Positions 1 through 7,520 of a stretch of 14,697 nucleotides of DNA are shown one piece after another. The DNA comes from Nitrogeniibacter sp050293885 (GTDB taxonomy: Bacteria > Pseudomonadota > Gammaproteobacteria > Burkholderiales > Rhodocyclaceae), in NCBI GenBank assembly GCA_050293885.1, contig JBNKNO010000070.1, forward strand, positions 1-14,697, in the 5' to 3' direction. The translations under genes and the position numbers were made by a program. The number at the start of each line of letters is the position of its first letter. Within the stretch, counting starts at the first letter, position 1. Below the pieces are notes generated by a model. It did no database searches, had not been told where the DNA came from, and was given only the letters and a program-made list of their open reading frames with translations.

Positions 1-1281
1 CGGCTCGGCGGCGCGATCGACGATGGGGCTGTCCACGCCGTCGATGCGCAGGCGCAGCACCGGCGAGGCGCCGGCGTTCACGTCGCGGGCGATGAAGTCG
101 AGCGCGCTGGTGGGCGCCACGAAGGGTTCGGGCAGGATCTCGGTGGTGCCCATGAGCAGCGAGACCGTCTGGCCCGGGCGCAGTGCTGGCGTGAATTGCA
201 CGGTGAATTGGGCATCGCCGTTGCCGTCGCGAGGAACCGGCGCGCCGGGCAAGGTGGTGATGTTGGGGGCGATGACGGCCGCCAGCTTGTTGCTTTCGCG
301 CGGGTTGAGCTCGTCGGGCATGATCAGGCGGGCGGTGATGTCGTAGATGCCCACCGGGAAGTCGGCCGCGCTGGCTGCGGGGATGGTGAAGTCCATATGG
401 TCGCCAGCGCTGCTGCCGCTCGCGGCGACTTCCTCATCGGTGCCGAAGCGCTCGTTGCGCATCAGCACGGTGCGGCTGGTGCCGTCCAGATGATGGCCGG
501 TGAGCTGGATGTTTTCGTCGAGGCGGATGACCGTCTGGTTGCCGTCCGGAAGTACCGATTCGAGCGTGGGCAGCGGCGGCACCATGCTGGGCGAGACGAT
601 CACGCCGCGTTCGCGGCCGGAGACCAGATCGCGTTCGCCGCGCGAGAGCACCGGCAGCGTCGGCCGGGTGCTGTCCTGGGCTTCGATGAGCACCACCGAC
701 ACTTGATAGGCCGCGCTGGGGCGGAAGTGCGACTGGGTGGCTGTCCACAGCTTGGACATCTCCTCGCTGTTGAGGAACTGCGGGGTGATCTTGAGGGTTT
801 CCACCTGATCGGCCAGCCCGCATTCGGCCAGTGCCCGCAGCGCGGGCGGCAGATCGGTACCGACGTCGGGCGAGGGATTCAGCGCGGTGCGGATCATCTC
901 GCGGGTGAGCACGGGGTACTCGTGCATGAGCTGCATGGCGTAGCCGAGCAGGATCTCGCGGTGCAGCGGCTCGCTGCCATAGGCGGTGATCAGGAAGTGC
1001 AGATCCAGTGCCAGCGGGGCGTTGGTGAGTCGGTGGCGGCCGGTGCTGTCACGCGAGGGGAAGGACTCGTTGCGCCAGCCGGTGTTGGGCGTCACCTGAT
1101 ACAGGAAGATGTTGAGCTGCGTCGCTTCCGTGCCTTCGGCCGGGATGACCCGGTCGGGCGCCAGGGTGGTGACATTGACCGTGCTGCCGGTGACGGCAGA
1201 GACATCGTGATTGACCACGCCCTCGTTGAGCCGGTCGCGCAGCACGGCGGTGACGCCGGCGATGGCCAGTGCGGTGCTCAT
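1..1281 (-). CDS. DUF4255 / Pvc16-family eCIS structural protein, 3' end outside window
   Basis: I translated the minus strand from the ATG at 1281 to the left edge: 427 codons with no stop, so the C-terminus lies outside the window. The first ~190 residues read like a DUF4255 (Pvc16/Afp16 N-terminal) domain: start MSTALAIAGVTAVLRDRLN, then a section with NIFLYQVTPNTGWRN and LALDLHFLITAYGSEPLHRE. After about residue 200, glycine-rich beta-strand segments (for example GHHLDGTSRTVLMRN) look like Ig/IPT-type repeats; that fold is my inference. In known eCIS particles (Afp, PVC) the Afp16/Pvc16 protein caps the tail end and helps fix tube and sheath length. The ATG overlaps the stop of the preceding gene as ATGA, so translation is probably coupled. 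The family call is good; the exact role here is inferred from neighbours. Confidence 0.85.
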   Translation of the reverse strand, partial: MSTALAIAGVTAVLRDRLNEGVVNHDVSAVTGSTVNVTTLAPDRVIPAEGTEATQLNIFLYQVTPNTGWRNESFPSRDSTGRHRLTNAPLALDLHFLITAYGSEPLHREILLGYAMQLMHEYPVLTREMIRTALNPSPDVGTDLPPALRALAECGLADQVETLKITPQFLNSEEMSKLWTATQSHFRPSAAYQVSVVLIEAQDSTRPTLPVLSRGERDLVSGRERGVIVSPSMVPPLPTLESVLPDGNQTVIRLDENIQLTGHHLDGTSRTVLMRNERFGTDEEVAASGSSAGDHMDFTIPAASAADFPVGIYDITARLIMPDELNPRESNKLAAVIAPNITTLPGAPVPRDGNGDAQFTVQFTPALRPGQTVSLLMGTTEILPEPFVAPTSALDFIARDVNAGASPVLRLRIDGVDSPIVDRAAEP

Positions 1282-2051
1282 GTGCTACCTCCCCGGCGTT
1301 TGGCCAGATAGTCATCCAGCGACAAGGGCGCCTGCCCGCGCTTTTGGCGTGGCTTGGGTTGCGGCGATTCCTGGACCGCCGTCACTTCGATGCGGCCGAT
1401 ATGGACGTGAACCTCGTTGGGTGTCGACGAGGTGTCCGTGCGCTCGGGCGGGTTGGCCGTGGCGGGCTGGCGTCGGGGCGGTGTGTGCGGGGGCAGCAGA
1501 CGGGCGGGCATGGCTTCGGCGGTGTGCTCGGGCCCGCGTGTGTGGGCCGGTTCGGTCTGCGTCGCGTCGGTGAAGTCCTCTGTCGGTGTGCGGGGAGGTG
1601 GCGCTTCGGTTTCCGCTGCGCGCGCATCCACGATCGGTTGTGGCGGTTCGAACGCGACGCGGGCTGTTCGAGCGGCACGGACATTCGTGTCCTGGTTTTC
1701 GGTGGCGGCGCGTTCGGCCGGGATCTTCCCTGTTCGCGCGGCGTGCTCGGTGGCGACGGCGTGGGCGTGCGCATCGGTCAGGGGCGTCGGCAGCCGTGGT
1801 TCCGCTGCCGATGGAGCGGGTTCGGGCCGGTCCGTCGCGCGGGGTGCGATGGGCGTTGTTGTGTGCTGCGGCGCTGTCGGCGCTTGCGTTGTGCTCGGCG
1901 CGGGGGGCGGAAACCCGTCGGCGCCAGCGCTGTCGTCGATGTCTTCCGAAAATACCGGAGGCGCCTGATAGGGCAGGCTTGCCGTCGGGCGGACACGCAC
2001 GGGCTGTGGGCTGAGCTGATCGGTGACGAGGCGACGAAAGAGGTTGCTCAT
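1278..2051 (-). CDS. Low-complexity Pro/Thr/Ala-rich protein of the injection-system operon
   Basis: This 257-aa protein matches no enzyme or domain I recognise. It has three parts. An N-terminal block of about 33 residues (MSNLFRRLVTDQLSPQP then VRVRPTASLPYQAPP) looks conserved in style. About 175 residues rich in Pro, Ala, Thr, Arg and Glu follow and are almost certainly disordered. The C-terminus has two compact motifs, HVHIGRIEVTAV (about 215-226) and PLSLDDYLAKRRGG (about 242-255). No signal peptide or membrane segment is visible. The ATG at 2051 was chosen because it overlaps the upstream stop as ATGA; the frame is open further upstream only as a shadow of that gene. The stop overlaps the next start in the same way. 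From memory, proteins with similar ends accompany DUF4255 genes in eCIS loci. A linker or scaffold joining two particle components is my inference. Confidence 0.75.
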   Translation of the reverse strand: MSNLFRRLVTDQLSPQPVRVRPTASLPYQAPPVFSEDIDDSAGADGFPPPAPSTTQAPTAPQHTTTPIAPRATDRPEPAPSAAEPRLPTPLTDAHAHAVATEHAARTGKIPAERAATENQDTNVRAARTARVAFEPPQPIVDARAAETEAPPPRTPTEDFTDATQTEPAHTRGPEHTAEAMPARLLPPHTPPRRQPATANPPERTDTSSTPNEVHVHIGRIEVTAVQESPQPKPRQKRGQAPLSLDDYLAKRRGGST

Positions 2052-2758
2052 GCGCGCACCCGATCGAGGTAGGCGGCCCGGCGGGTATCGCCGAGGGCGA
2101 GGATCTCGGGCTCGGTCCAGCCGTAGGCGCTGGCGAGCACGTGGATGTCGTCGAGCAGGCGCTGCGCGTGGGTGCTCAGTTCGTCCCAGAAGTAGGCGGC
2201 GACATCGAAGCTGGCGTCCACGCGGGTGCCGCATGCGGGGCAGGGCAAGGCCAGCGTGAGTTCGGCCCATGGATCGGCCGCGTCGATGGCGGCGCCGGCC
2301 GCGTCCATCAGTTGCGCGAGTTCGTCTGGCGCGTCGGGCACGGCGGCATCGTCGAGCACGCAGTCTCGCAGCAGGTTCAGTGCCGCGTCCTCCGGGCGGC
2401 CGGCGTCCAGGGCCTTGGCCAGACGGCGGCTGGTGGGGGGTGCGAAGCGCAGGTCGCCCACCGTGATCGCCTCAAGCGGCTGCGCTGGCGGGGGCGGGAG
2501 CATGGCAGGGTGGATGTCGAACTCCATGCGTTCGCCGCAGGCCGGGCAGTCCACCCAGGATTGCAGCGGCCCGCCGAAGCAGGCTTCGCGCAGCCCCATG
2601 ATGGCGGCGTTGCGCTCGCCGAGGGGGGCGTCGGCAAGGGCGTCCGGATCCCGCTGCGGTGCGGCCAGCGCAAACAGCAGCAGGGCGCGATCGATGGGAT
2701 GACGGCGCGCGCCGGCCTCCCAGACCGCGAGCAGGCGCGCCGGGTCGAAAGCGGTCAT
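2048..2758 (-). CDS. Baseplate-associated protein, T4-type hub assembly chaperone-like, with paired CPACG motifs
   Basis: A 236-aa soluble protein starting MTAFDPARLLAVWEAGARR. Residues ~1-60 are helical (HPIDRALLLFALAAP, AIMGLREACFG). A first CPACG follows in WVDCPACGERMEF and a second lies near residue 180 in LPCPACGTRVDASF. The C-terminal helix has YFWDELSTHAQRLLDDIHVLASAYGWTE. The four cysteines as two CxxC pairs suggest one bound zinc. Proteins of this size and layout in contractile-tail loci are usually annotated as T4 family baseplate hub assembly chaperones (gp51-like, PF12322); I assign this from pattern and position, so it is the least certain family call of the operon. It starts 5 bases after the tube gene stop with only a weak ribosome site, and its stop overlaps the next start as ATGA. 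Confidence 0.65.
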   Translation of the reverse strand: MTAFDPARLLAVWEAGARRHPIDRALLLFALAAPQRDPDALADAPLGERNAAIMGLREACFGGPLQSWVDCPACGERMEFDIHPAMLPPPPAQPLEAITVGDLRFAPPTSRRLAKALDAGRPEDAALNLLRDCVLDDAAVPDAPDELAQLMDAAGAAIDAADPWAELTLALPCPACGTRVDASFDVAAYFWDELSTHAQRLLDDIHVLASAYGWTEPEILALGDTRRAAYLDRVRA

Positions 2759-2763
2759 GACGA

Positions 2764-3288
2764 TCAGGCCGGCTCGGTGTAGCTCGGCTCGGAGGGCTCG
2801 GTGACGTCGTAGTCGCGCTCCCAGCCCTCGTTTTCCAGTTTGATCGTCTGGATCGCCACCGCGTTGGCGTTGGCGTCCAGTTCCGGCAGGGCCTGATACT
2901 CGGAGACCCAGCAGCGGAACACCTTGTAGGCGAGGGCGAGCTGACCGGCTTCGTTGTAGACCTCGATGATCAGGTCCTTGCGGAAGTCCTTGAGCGAGAC
3001 CTCGGCGCCCAGCCCGGAGCCGAAGTTCCACACCTTGTTGGCCCACTGCTCGAACTCGACGTCGTGGGTGACGCCGCGCTCCAGCGTGATGGCCTCGAAC
3101 TTGGTGCGCCCCGGCGACTTGCGGGTCATGGAGGGATCGCCCCCTTCGCGGTGCTCCACCAGCTCGGTGCTGCGCTTGAGCGCACCGACCTTGCTGAGCC
3201 CGGCCACGTAGCGGCCGTCCCACTTCACGCGGAATTTGAAGTTCTTGTAAGGATCGAAGCGGTGGGTGTTAACGCTGAACTGTGCCAT
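2764..3288 (-). CDS. Contractile tail tube protein, phage T4 gp19 family
   Basis: A 174-aa protein beginning MAQFSVNTHRFDPYKNFKFRVKWDGRYVAGLSKV, the usual opening of gp19/TIGR02241-type tube proteins. Further family-like stretches are ITLERGVTHDVEFEQWANKV, DLIIEVYNEAGQLALAYKVF and a late AIQTIKLENEGWERDYD. The tail ends in an acidic/Ser/Thr extension. Family members form hexameric rings that stack into the inner tube, which the contracting sheath drives through the target membrane. The ATG at 3288 is preceded by a good ribosome site (GGAG, 9 bases upstream), and the gene lies 12 bases after the sheath stop. Only one tube gene is present in the window; Afp/PVC-type systems carry two related ones, so another may lie further left. 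Confidence 0.93.
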   Translation of the reverse strand: MAQFSVNTHRFDPYKNFKFRVKWDGRYVAGLSKVGALKRSTELVEHREGGDPSMTRKSPGRTKFEAITLERGVTHDVEFEQWANKVWNFGSGLGAEVSLKDFRKDLIIEVYNEAGQLALAYKVFRCWVSEYQALPELDANANAVAIQTIKLENEGWERDYDVTEPSEPSYTEPA

Positions 3289-3300
3289 CTGGATGTCTCC

Positions 3301-4863
3301 TTACACTTCAACTTGGCCGGCCATCTGCTGCAGCTTGATGACCACGAATTCGGCCGGCTTGAGCGGGGCGAAGCCGACGACGATGTTCACCACGCCGCGA
3401 TCGATGTCGTTCTGGGTGGTGGTTTCCTTGTCGCACTTGACGAAGTAGGCATCCTTCGCCGCGCTGCCCTGGAAGGCGCCCTGGCGGAACAGGGTCTGCA
3501 TGAAGGCGCCGATGTTGAGGCGGATCTGCGCCCACAGCGGTTCGTCGTTGGGCTCGAACACCACCCACTGGGTGCCGCGGAACAGGCTTTCTTCGAGGAA
3601 CAGGGCGAGGCGGCGCACCGGTACGTACTTCCACTCGGAGGCGAGCAGATCGGCGCCGGCCAGCGTGCGCGAGCCCCACACCAGATGGCCGGCGACGGGG
3701 AAGCTGCGCAGGCAGTTGAGACCCACCGGGTTGAGCACGCCGTTCTGGGCGTCGGTCATGGTGTAGGTCAGTCCTTGAGCGCCGGAGAACGAGGCGGCCA
3801 GACCGGCCGGCGCCTTCCAGACGCCGCGCTGTACGTCAGTGCGGGAGATGATGCCGGCAACGGCGCCGCAGGGCGCGAAGTCGGCGAGCCGGTTTTCCGA
3901 TAGCGGGTCGGGCATGCGCAGGCGGGGGTAGTAGGCCATGGCGTTGATGGCGGTGGCGTTGCCCACCGTGCTGCGCAAGGTGTTGACGCCGGTTTCAGCG
4001 TCGGCAATGGCGGTGCTCGGCGTGGCTGTCCACGCCGACGGCGAATCGACGACCAGCATGGCTCGCCGCTCCTGACAGTAGCCGGCGGCGGTGGCCCAGG
4101 TCGCGTCGGCCACGTCATTGCTGCGGGTCAGCGGCGGGATGCACATCAGGTTGAACAGGTCGGCGTCTTCCAGCGCGTAGAGGCCGGTGCGCAGATCACG
4201 GTCGCCGGTGATCTCGGTGTCGGTGATGTCGCTGCCATCGTCGGTGGCGGTGCCGACGGCCGCGACGGTGCCGTTGCTCGGCTGCGCGCCGTCGCCCGTG
4301 CTGGTGCGCACGTTGACCAAGGCCGACTGCTCGTTGAGGACGGTGTCGACGAAGCGCGCGTGGGTCGTCACCGTGGAGATGTTGCGGAACTGCTCGGAGG
4401 CGATCACCGTGCTGCCGCCCGGTGCATCGAGCTCTTCGATCAGGAGGTTGAAGAGGGTCAGGTCGGTGGGGTCGGCGGTGTTGTGGTCGACCGTCGCCTG
4501 CAACGCGCTGCCCCACAGGCCGGGGCTTGCGGCCTCGAGTACCAGGTTCGATCCGTCGGTCCCGAGGGTGATGGTGGCGGTGCTGCTGGCGATGGTGCCG
4601 TTGAACACCCGCACGATGAGTGCATCGCTGCCCCCATGCTGGAAGAACTGGTTGACCGCGTACCCCAAGGGAGCAGGTTGCCAGAGTCCGCCGAAGAGGC
4701 GCGAGAACTCGGCAAAGCTTTGAACGCGTACCGGGGTGTTAACCGGGCCGCGCAGGGCACGACCGACAAAGGCGGTAATGGAGGTGGCAACCCCGGTGAT
4801 GGTGCGTACGCCGCTGGGCACCTCTTCGATGTAAACGCCGGGATAGGTCAGGGCAGACGGCAT
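3301..4863 (-). CDS. Contractile tail sheath protein
   Basis: A 520-aa protein with the classic sheath start, MPSALTYPGVYIEEVPSGVR, followed by TGVATSITAFVGRALRGP and a FFQHGGSDALIVRVF segment. The variable central part is rich in Thr/Asp (about 90-250) and probably faces outward. The conserved C-terminal sheath domain carries LRRSF..LNCL-type text (NPVGLNCLRSFPVAGHLVWG), YVPVRRLALFLEESLFRGTQ and the final handshake strand near FAPLKPAEFVVIKLQQ. Sheath subunits wrap the tube and shorten to power injection. The ATG at 4863 has a strong GAGGAG ribosome site. This is the first gene of the minus-strand operon. Only one sheath gene is seen, unlike Afp/PVC with three; this resembles simpler eCIS lineages. 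No frameshift is visible. Confidence 0.95.
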   Translation of the reverse strand: MPSALTYPGVYIEEVPSGVRTITGVATSITAFVGRALRGPVNTPVRVQSFAEFSRLFGGLWQPAPLGYAVNQFFQHGGSDALIVRVFNGTIASSTATITLGTDGSNLVLEAASPGLWGSALQATVDHNTADPTDLTLFNLLIEELDAPGGSTVIASEQFRNISTVTTHARFVDTVLNEQSALVNVRTSTGDGAQPSNGTVAAVGTATDDGSDITDTEITGDRDLRTGLYALEDADLFNLMCIPPLTRSNDVADATWATAAGYCQERRAMLVVDSPSAWTATPSTAIADAETGVNTLRSTVGNATAINAMAYYPRLRMPDPLSENRLADFAPCGAVAGIISRTDVQRGVWKAPAGLAASFSGAQGLTYTMTDAQNGVLNPVGLNCLRSFPVAGHLVWGSRTLAGADLLASEWKYVPVRRLALFLEESLFRGTQWVVFEPNDEPLWAQIRLNIGAFMQTLFRQGAFQGSAAKDAYFVKCDKETTTQNDIDRGVVNIVVGFAPLKPAEFVVIKLQQMAGQVEV

Positions 4864-5419
4864 GGCATTGACTCCTCGTTCCGAGTCGGCCGCTGAATCG
4901 TGATGGTCACGTTCAGTAGCCAGGGTTCAGACACCTTCGCCAGGGCGGCAGTGTCGTCGACAAGTGTTGGTTGCGACTGGTCACGCTGGACAACGCGACC
5001 CCTCGCCGAACTTGCTGCGTCGTCCCGGAACGGACCGCAAGATCCGTGGTCGGTACGAGGCTGGTGTGCCTGCGAGGTGCTTTTTAGCCTAGGAACAATG
5101 CCATCGGGATTCAACCGCGCAACGGGGTGAATAGTGCGCCGCCTCAGTGTGAACTGAGTCATTGAAATCCATAAAGGGTGTTCTGTGGATCGTTGCGGAT
5201 GAGGATCAAACACGCGTGGTTGCAGTCATTCTCTGACACAAATTAACGATTTCGGGTGCGCTGATCGACGACGCCGATGAAAGTGCTTGATGACGAATTC
5301 AACGCAAGCAGATTGCAACAAAACTTGTTTGCGAACGAACGGTCGATTGAATCCCGTGGGGCGGCCTCAACCGGTTTTTGGGGAAACAGCGGGAAGGTGC
5401 GGCGCACGAGTCGCCCGAT
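4864..5419. other. Intergenic region upstream of the sheath operon, no firm gene
   Basis: No open frame here has coding character. The stretch from about 5090 to 5340 is noticeably richer in A+T than the rest of the left half and includes a small hairpin, CTCAGT (5143-5148) paired with ACTGAG (5153-5158) across a 4-base loop. The promoter of the sheath operon should lie in this area. I found no convincing -35/-10 pair, and no sigma-54 -24/-12 element with the required GG-N10-GC spacing on the minus strand. A 121-codon frame overlapping the sheath start was rejected as a gene. Confidence 0.6.
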
Positions 5420-5704
5420 TCATGCGCCGGTTTTCAAGCCCGGCGTACCGCCCATGTCGTGGCCGAACGGTCGTTGTGGAACGGCGGCGGTGGCCGATCG
5501 GGCGCGCGGTGTCATTTGGGACTTTTTGAGCCGGTAGAACCGTTGTGCGCAGGTGATGCCGACTGTGCGTGCTGCACCGGTGAGATTGCCGCCAGCCCGC
5601 TCGACCGCATGTTGGATCAGGGGCGTTCGCAGCTCCACCGGGCAGTTCAAGGGCATCGTCACGCCCAAACGCAATCCGCCCCGTTTGTTCCAGGTGCCGT
5701 ACAT
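5420..5704 (-). CDS. Short ORF with Fis/NtrC-type helix-turn-helix; small regulator or regulator remnant
   Basis: The frame encodes 94 residues from the ATG at 5704, or 78 from an inner ATG at 5656; neither has a clear ribosome site. Residues about 24-60 read LIQHAVERAGGN, then LTGAARTVGITCAQRFYRLKK. This matches the C-terminal DNA-binding helix-turn-helix of Fis and of sigma-54 activators (pattern A..RAGGN.T.AAR.LGI.....YRLKK). The AAA+ and receiver domains expected in a full activator are absent from all minus frames upstream. The last ~33 residues are Arg/Pro/Ala-rich and unlike the family, which normally ends just after YRLKK. It sits upstream of and codirectional with the sheath operon, so it could be a small transcription factor for it. 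A decayed end of a larger regulator is equally possible. Confidence 0.45.
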   Translation of the reverse strand: MYGTWNKRGGLRLGVTMPLNCPVELRTPLIQHAVERAGGNLTGAARTVGITCAQRFYRLKKSQMTPRARSATAAVPQRPFGHDMGGTPGLKTGA

Positions 5705-5794
5705 GTGTGGCGGCGACTGCCCCGACGCGTGCGGGCCATATTCTTCTGTGCAGCCGTAGAATGGCGAACTTCACAACCGATCATCGAGCGCGCT

Positions 5795-6925
5795 TTGACC
5801 GATACTCCCTCCATTCAGTGGTCCGACGCATCCGGCACCCATTCGGCGCACTGGCGCTCCGCCGCCGACTATCCGCCGCCGCGCAAGCTGCAAGTGGCGG
5901 ACGACACGCTGAAGGCCGACGATGCCTGGCGGCTGGCCTGCGAAGGCACTGCCTTGCTGTGGCAGGGCGACTATCAGAACGCGCGGCAGCTGCTCGCCGC
6001 CATCGGACGGCGGGCAGATCGCAAACCGCGCAAGGCGCGTGGCGAGTTGCCCATGGCGGAGCAGTTTCATCTGCACCGGCAGGCGCAGTCGCAACGGGCG
6101 CGCACGCTCGGCATGTTGCTGGTGCCGCTCGATGCCGACTACCGCGTTCCGCTGCGACGCGCGCCCGACGTGCGCGCGGCCTGTCTGGCCGCCTGGGGCG
6201 AGGGCGATGGCCCGTCGGTGGTGTCGCTGCGCGAGCTGCTTGGCGTCATCGGTGCGCATCAATGGCAACTCAAGGGGGTCGAAGTGCCAGCCTTGGGCGA
6301 GCGTGTTCATCCCGTTTACGGCGTGTATTCGCCGCTGCGGGGCGAGTACGTCGAGCTCGTGGCCAACGCGCCCCTGCCGGCGACGTCGCTGGCCTTCGAC
6401 ATCGGCACCGGCACCGGCGTGCTCGCCGCGGTGCTGGCGAAGCGCGGGGTCGCGCATGTGGTGGCCACCGACCAGAGCGAGCGGGCGCTGGCCTGTGCTG
6501 CAGCCAACCTCGAGCGCCTGGGCTTGAGCGAGCGCGTCGCGTTGCGCCCATGCGACCTTTTTCCCGACGGGCAGGCGCCGCTCATCGTGTGCAATCCGCC
6601 CTGGGTGCCGGCACGCCCCACATCGGCGCTCGAGGCGGCGGTGTACGACCCTGACAGTCAGATGTTGCGCGGCTTTCTTGCCGGCTTGGCCGAGCACCTT
6701 GCCCCCGGCGGCGAAGGCTGGCTTGTGTTGTCCGATCTGGCGGAGCATCTCGGCCTGCGCACGCGCGAGCAATTGCTTGGCTGGATCGCGGAGGCCGGTT
6801 TGACGGTGGTCGATCGCATCGATACGCGCCCCTCCCATCGAAAGGCGAGTGATTCCGCCGATCCGCTGCATGCCGCGCGCGCGGCGGAAGTCACGAGTCT
6901 GTGGCGGCTGGCCGTGGGTGATTGA
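5795..6925 (+). CDS. Class I SAM-dependent methyltransferase, N6-type NPPW motif, substrate unknown
   Basis: With a TTG start at 5795 the product is 376 aa, beginning MTDTPSIQWSDASG. I prefer this start because the frame upstream of it is not protein-like and a GAG lies about 9 bases before it; no ATG or GTG fits nearby. Residues 1-160 form a helical N-terminal region of unknown role. Residues about 172-300 hold the Rossmann methyltransferase core: VYGVYSPLRGEYVELV, the SAM-binding DIGTGTG (202-208), acidic D226 in ATDQSERAL, and the catalytic NPPW (267-270). Such (N/D)PP(Y/F/W) motifs occur in enzymes that methylate planar amide or amino nitrogens, such as PrmC/HemK and RNA methyltransferases of the MTS (methyltransferase small) family. 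Which substrate this one uses cannot be read from the sequence. It lies 91 bases before mobB. Confidence 0.85.
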   Translation: MTDTPSIQWSDASGTHSAHWRSAADYPPPRKLQVADDTLKADDAWRLACEGTALLWQGDYQNARQLLAAIGRRADRKPRKARGELPMAEQFHLHRQAQSQRARTLGMLLVPLDADYRVPLRRAPDVRAACLAAWGEGDGPSVVSLRELLGVIGAHQWQLKGVEVPALGERVHPVYGVYSPLRGEYVELVANAPLPATSLAFDIGTGTGVLAAVLAKRGVAHVVATDQSERALACAAANLERLGLSERVALRPCDLFPDGQAPLIVCNPPWVPARPTSALEAAVYDPDSQMLRGFLAGLAEHLAPGGEGWLVLSDLAEHLGLRTREQLLGWIAEAGLTVVDRIDTRPSHRKASDSADPLHAARAAEVTSLWRLAVGD

Positions 6926-7016
6926 CCACGGCGTCGATAGGGGCAGCGTTTGGCGGTGTCACGCGGTATCCTATTGGGCGCAGTAACGAAGCAACAACCA
7001 ACAAGGACGATGTGTT

Positions 7017-7520
7017 TTGAAGGTATTCGGTATTGCCGGGTTTTCCGGTTCAGGCAAGACAACGCTGATCGAAAAGCTGATTCCGGAGATCAAGTCCCGT
7101 GGCTTGAGCGTGTCGGTCATCAAGCACGCGCACCATGGTTTTGATCTTGACCGCCCGGGCAAGGATTCATGGCGCCATCGTGAGGCCGGCGCGGCGGAAG
7201 TGCTGATGCTCTCCGGCCAGCGCTGGGTGCTCATGCACGAACTGCGTGAGGCCGATGAGCCGACGCTGGACGAGCAGCTGCGTGTTCTGTCGCCAGTCGA
7301 TCTGGTGCTCATCGAAGGCTTCAAGGCGGCGCCCGTCCCCAAGGTCGAGGTGTACCGCCCGGCAAACGGCAAGCCGCCGCTATGGCAGGAAAATCCCCAT
7401 GTGGTCGCGGTTGCGACCGATACGGTTGTGGATGCGCCGCTACCTACGCTCGACGTCAACGACCCGGTCGCCATCGCCCAATTCATTCTCGATTACGACA
7501 TGCAGAGCTTTCAGCCATGA
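7017..7520 (+). CDS. mobB: Molybdopterin-guanine dinucleotide biosynthesis accessory protein MobB
   Basis: A 167-aa GTP-binding protein. The Walker A motif GFSGSGKT is at residues 8-15, followed by VIKHAHHGFDLDRPGKDSWRHREAGA, the typical MobB HAHH...D.PGKDS signature, and later LVLIEGFKAAPVPKVEVYRP. MobB is thought to help MobA attach GMP to molybdopterin, giving the bis-MGD cofactor used by enzymes such as nitrate reductase and formate dehydrogenase; it acts in the cytoplasm. The start is TTG at 7017, with AAGGA about 9 bases upstream; the reading MKVFGIAGFSGSGKT matches the family start, so the rare start codon is likely genuine. The stop overlaps the moeA start as ATGA. No mobA is present in the window. 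Confidence 0.95.
   Translation: MKVFGIAGFSGSGKTTLIEKLIPEIKSRGLSVSVIKHAHHGFDLDRPGKDSWRHREAGAAEVLMLSGQRWVLMHELREADEPTLDEQLRVLSPVDLVLIEGFKAAPVPKVEVYRPANGKPPLWQENPHVVAVATDTVVDAPLPTLDVNDPVAIAQFILDYDMQSFQP

Noticed and set aside
196..1311. Long plus-strand frame of 371 codons opposite the DUF4255 gene
   Set aside because: It is the antisense shadow of the GC-rich DUF4255 frame, with Gly/Ala/Val/His-rich low-complexity translation.
4848..5213. Minus-strand frame of 121 codons overlapping the sheath start
   Set aside because: It overlaps the sheath ribosome site and start, its composition is not protein-like, and it has no recognisable motif or good ribosome site of its own.
5378..5794. Upstream extension of the methyltransferase frame by 139 codons
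   Set aside because: The extension is rich in Arg/Cys/His in a non-protein-like way, overlaps the HTH frame on the other strand, and has no matching family segment; the TTG at 5795 gives a sensible protein.
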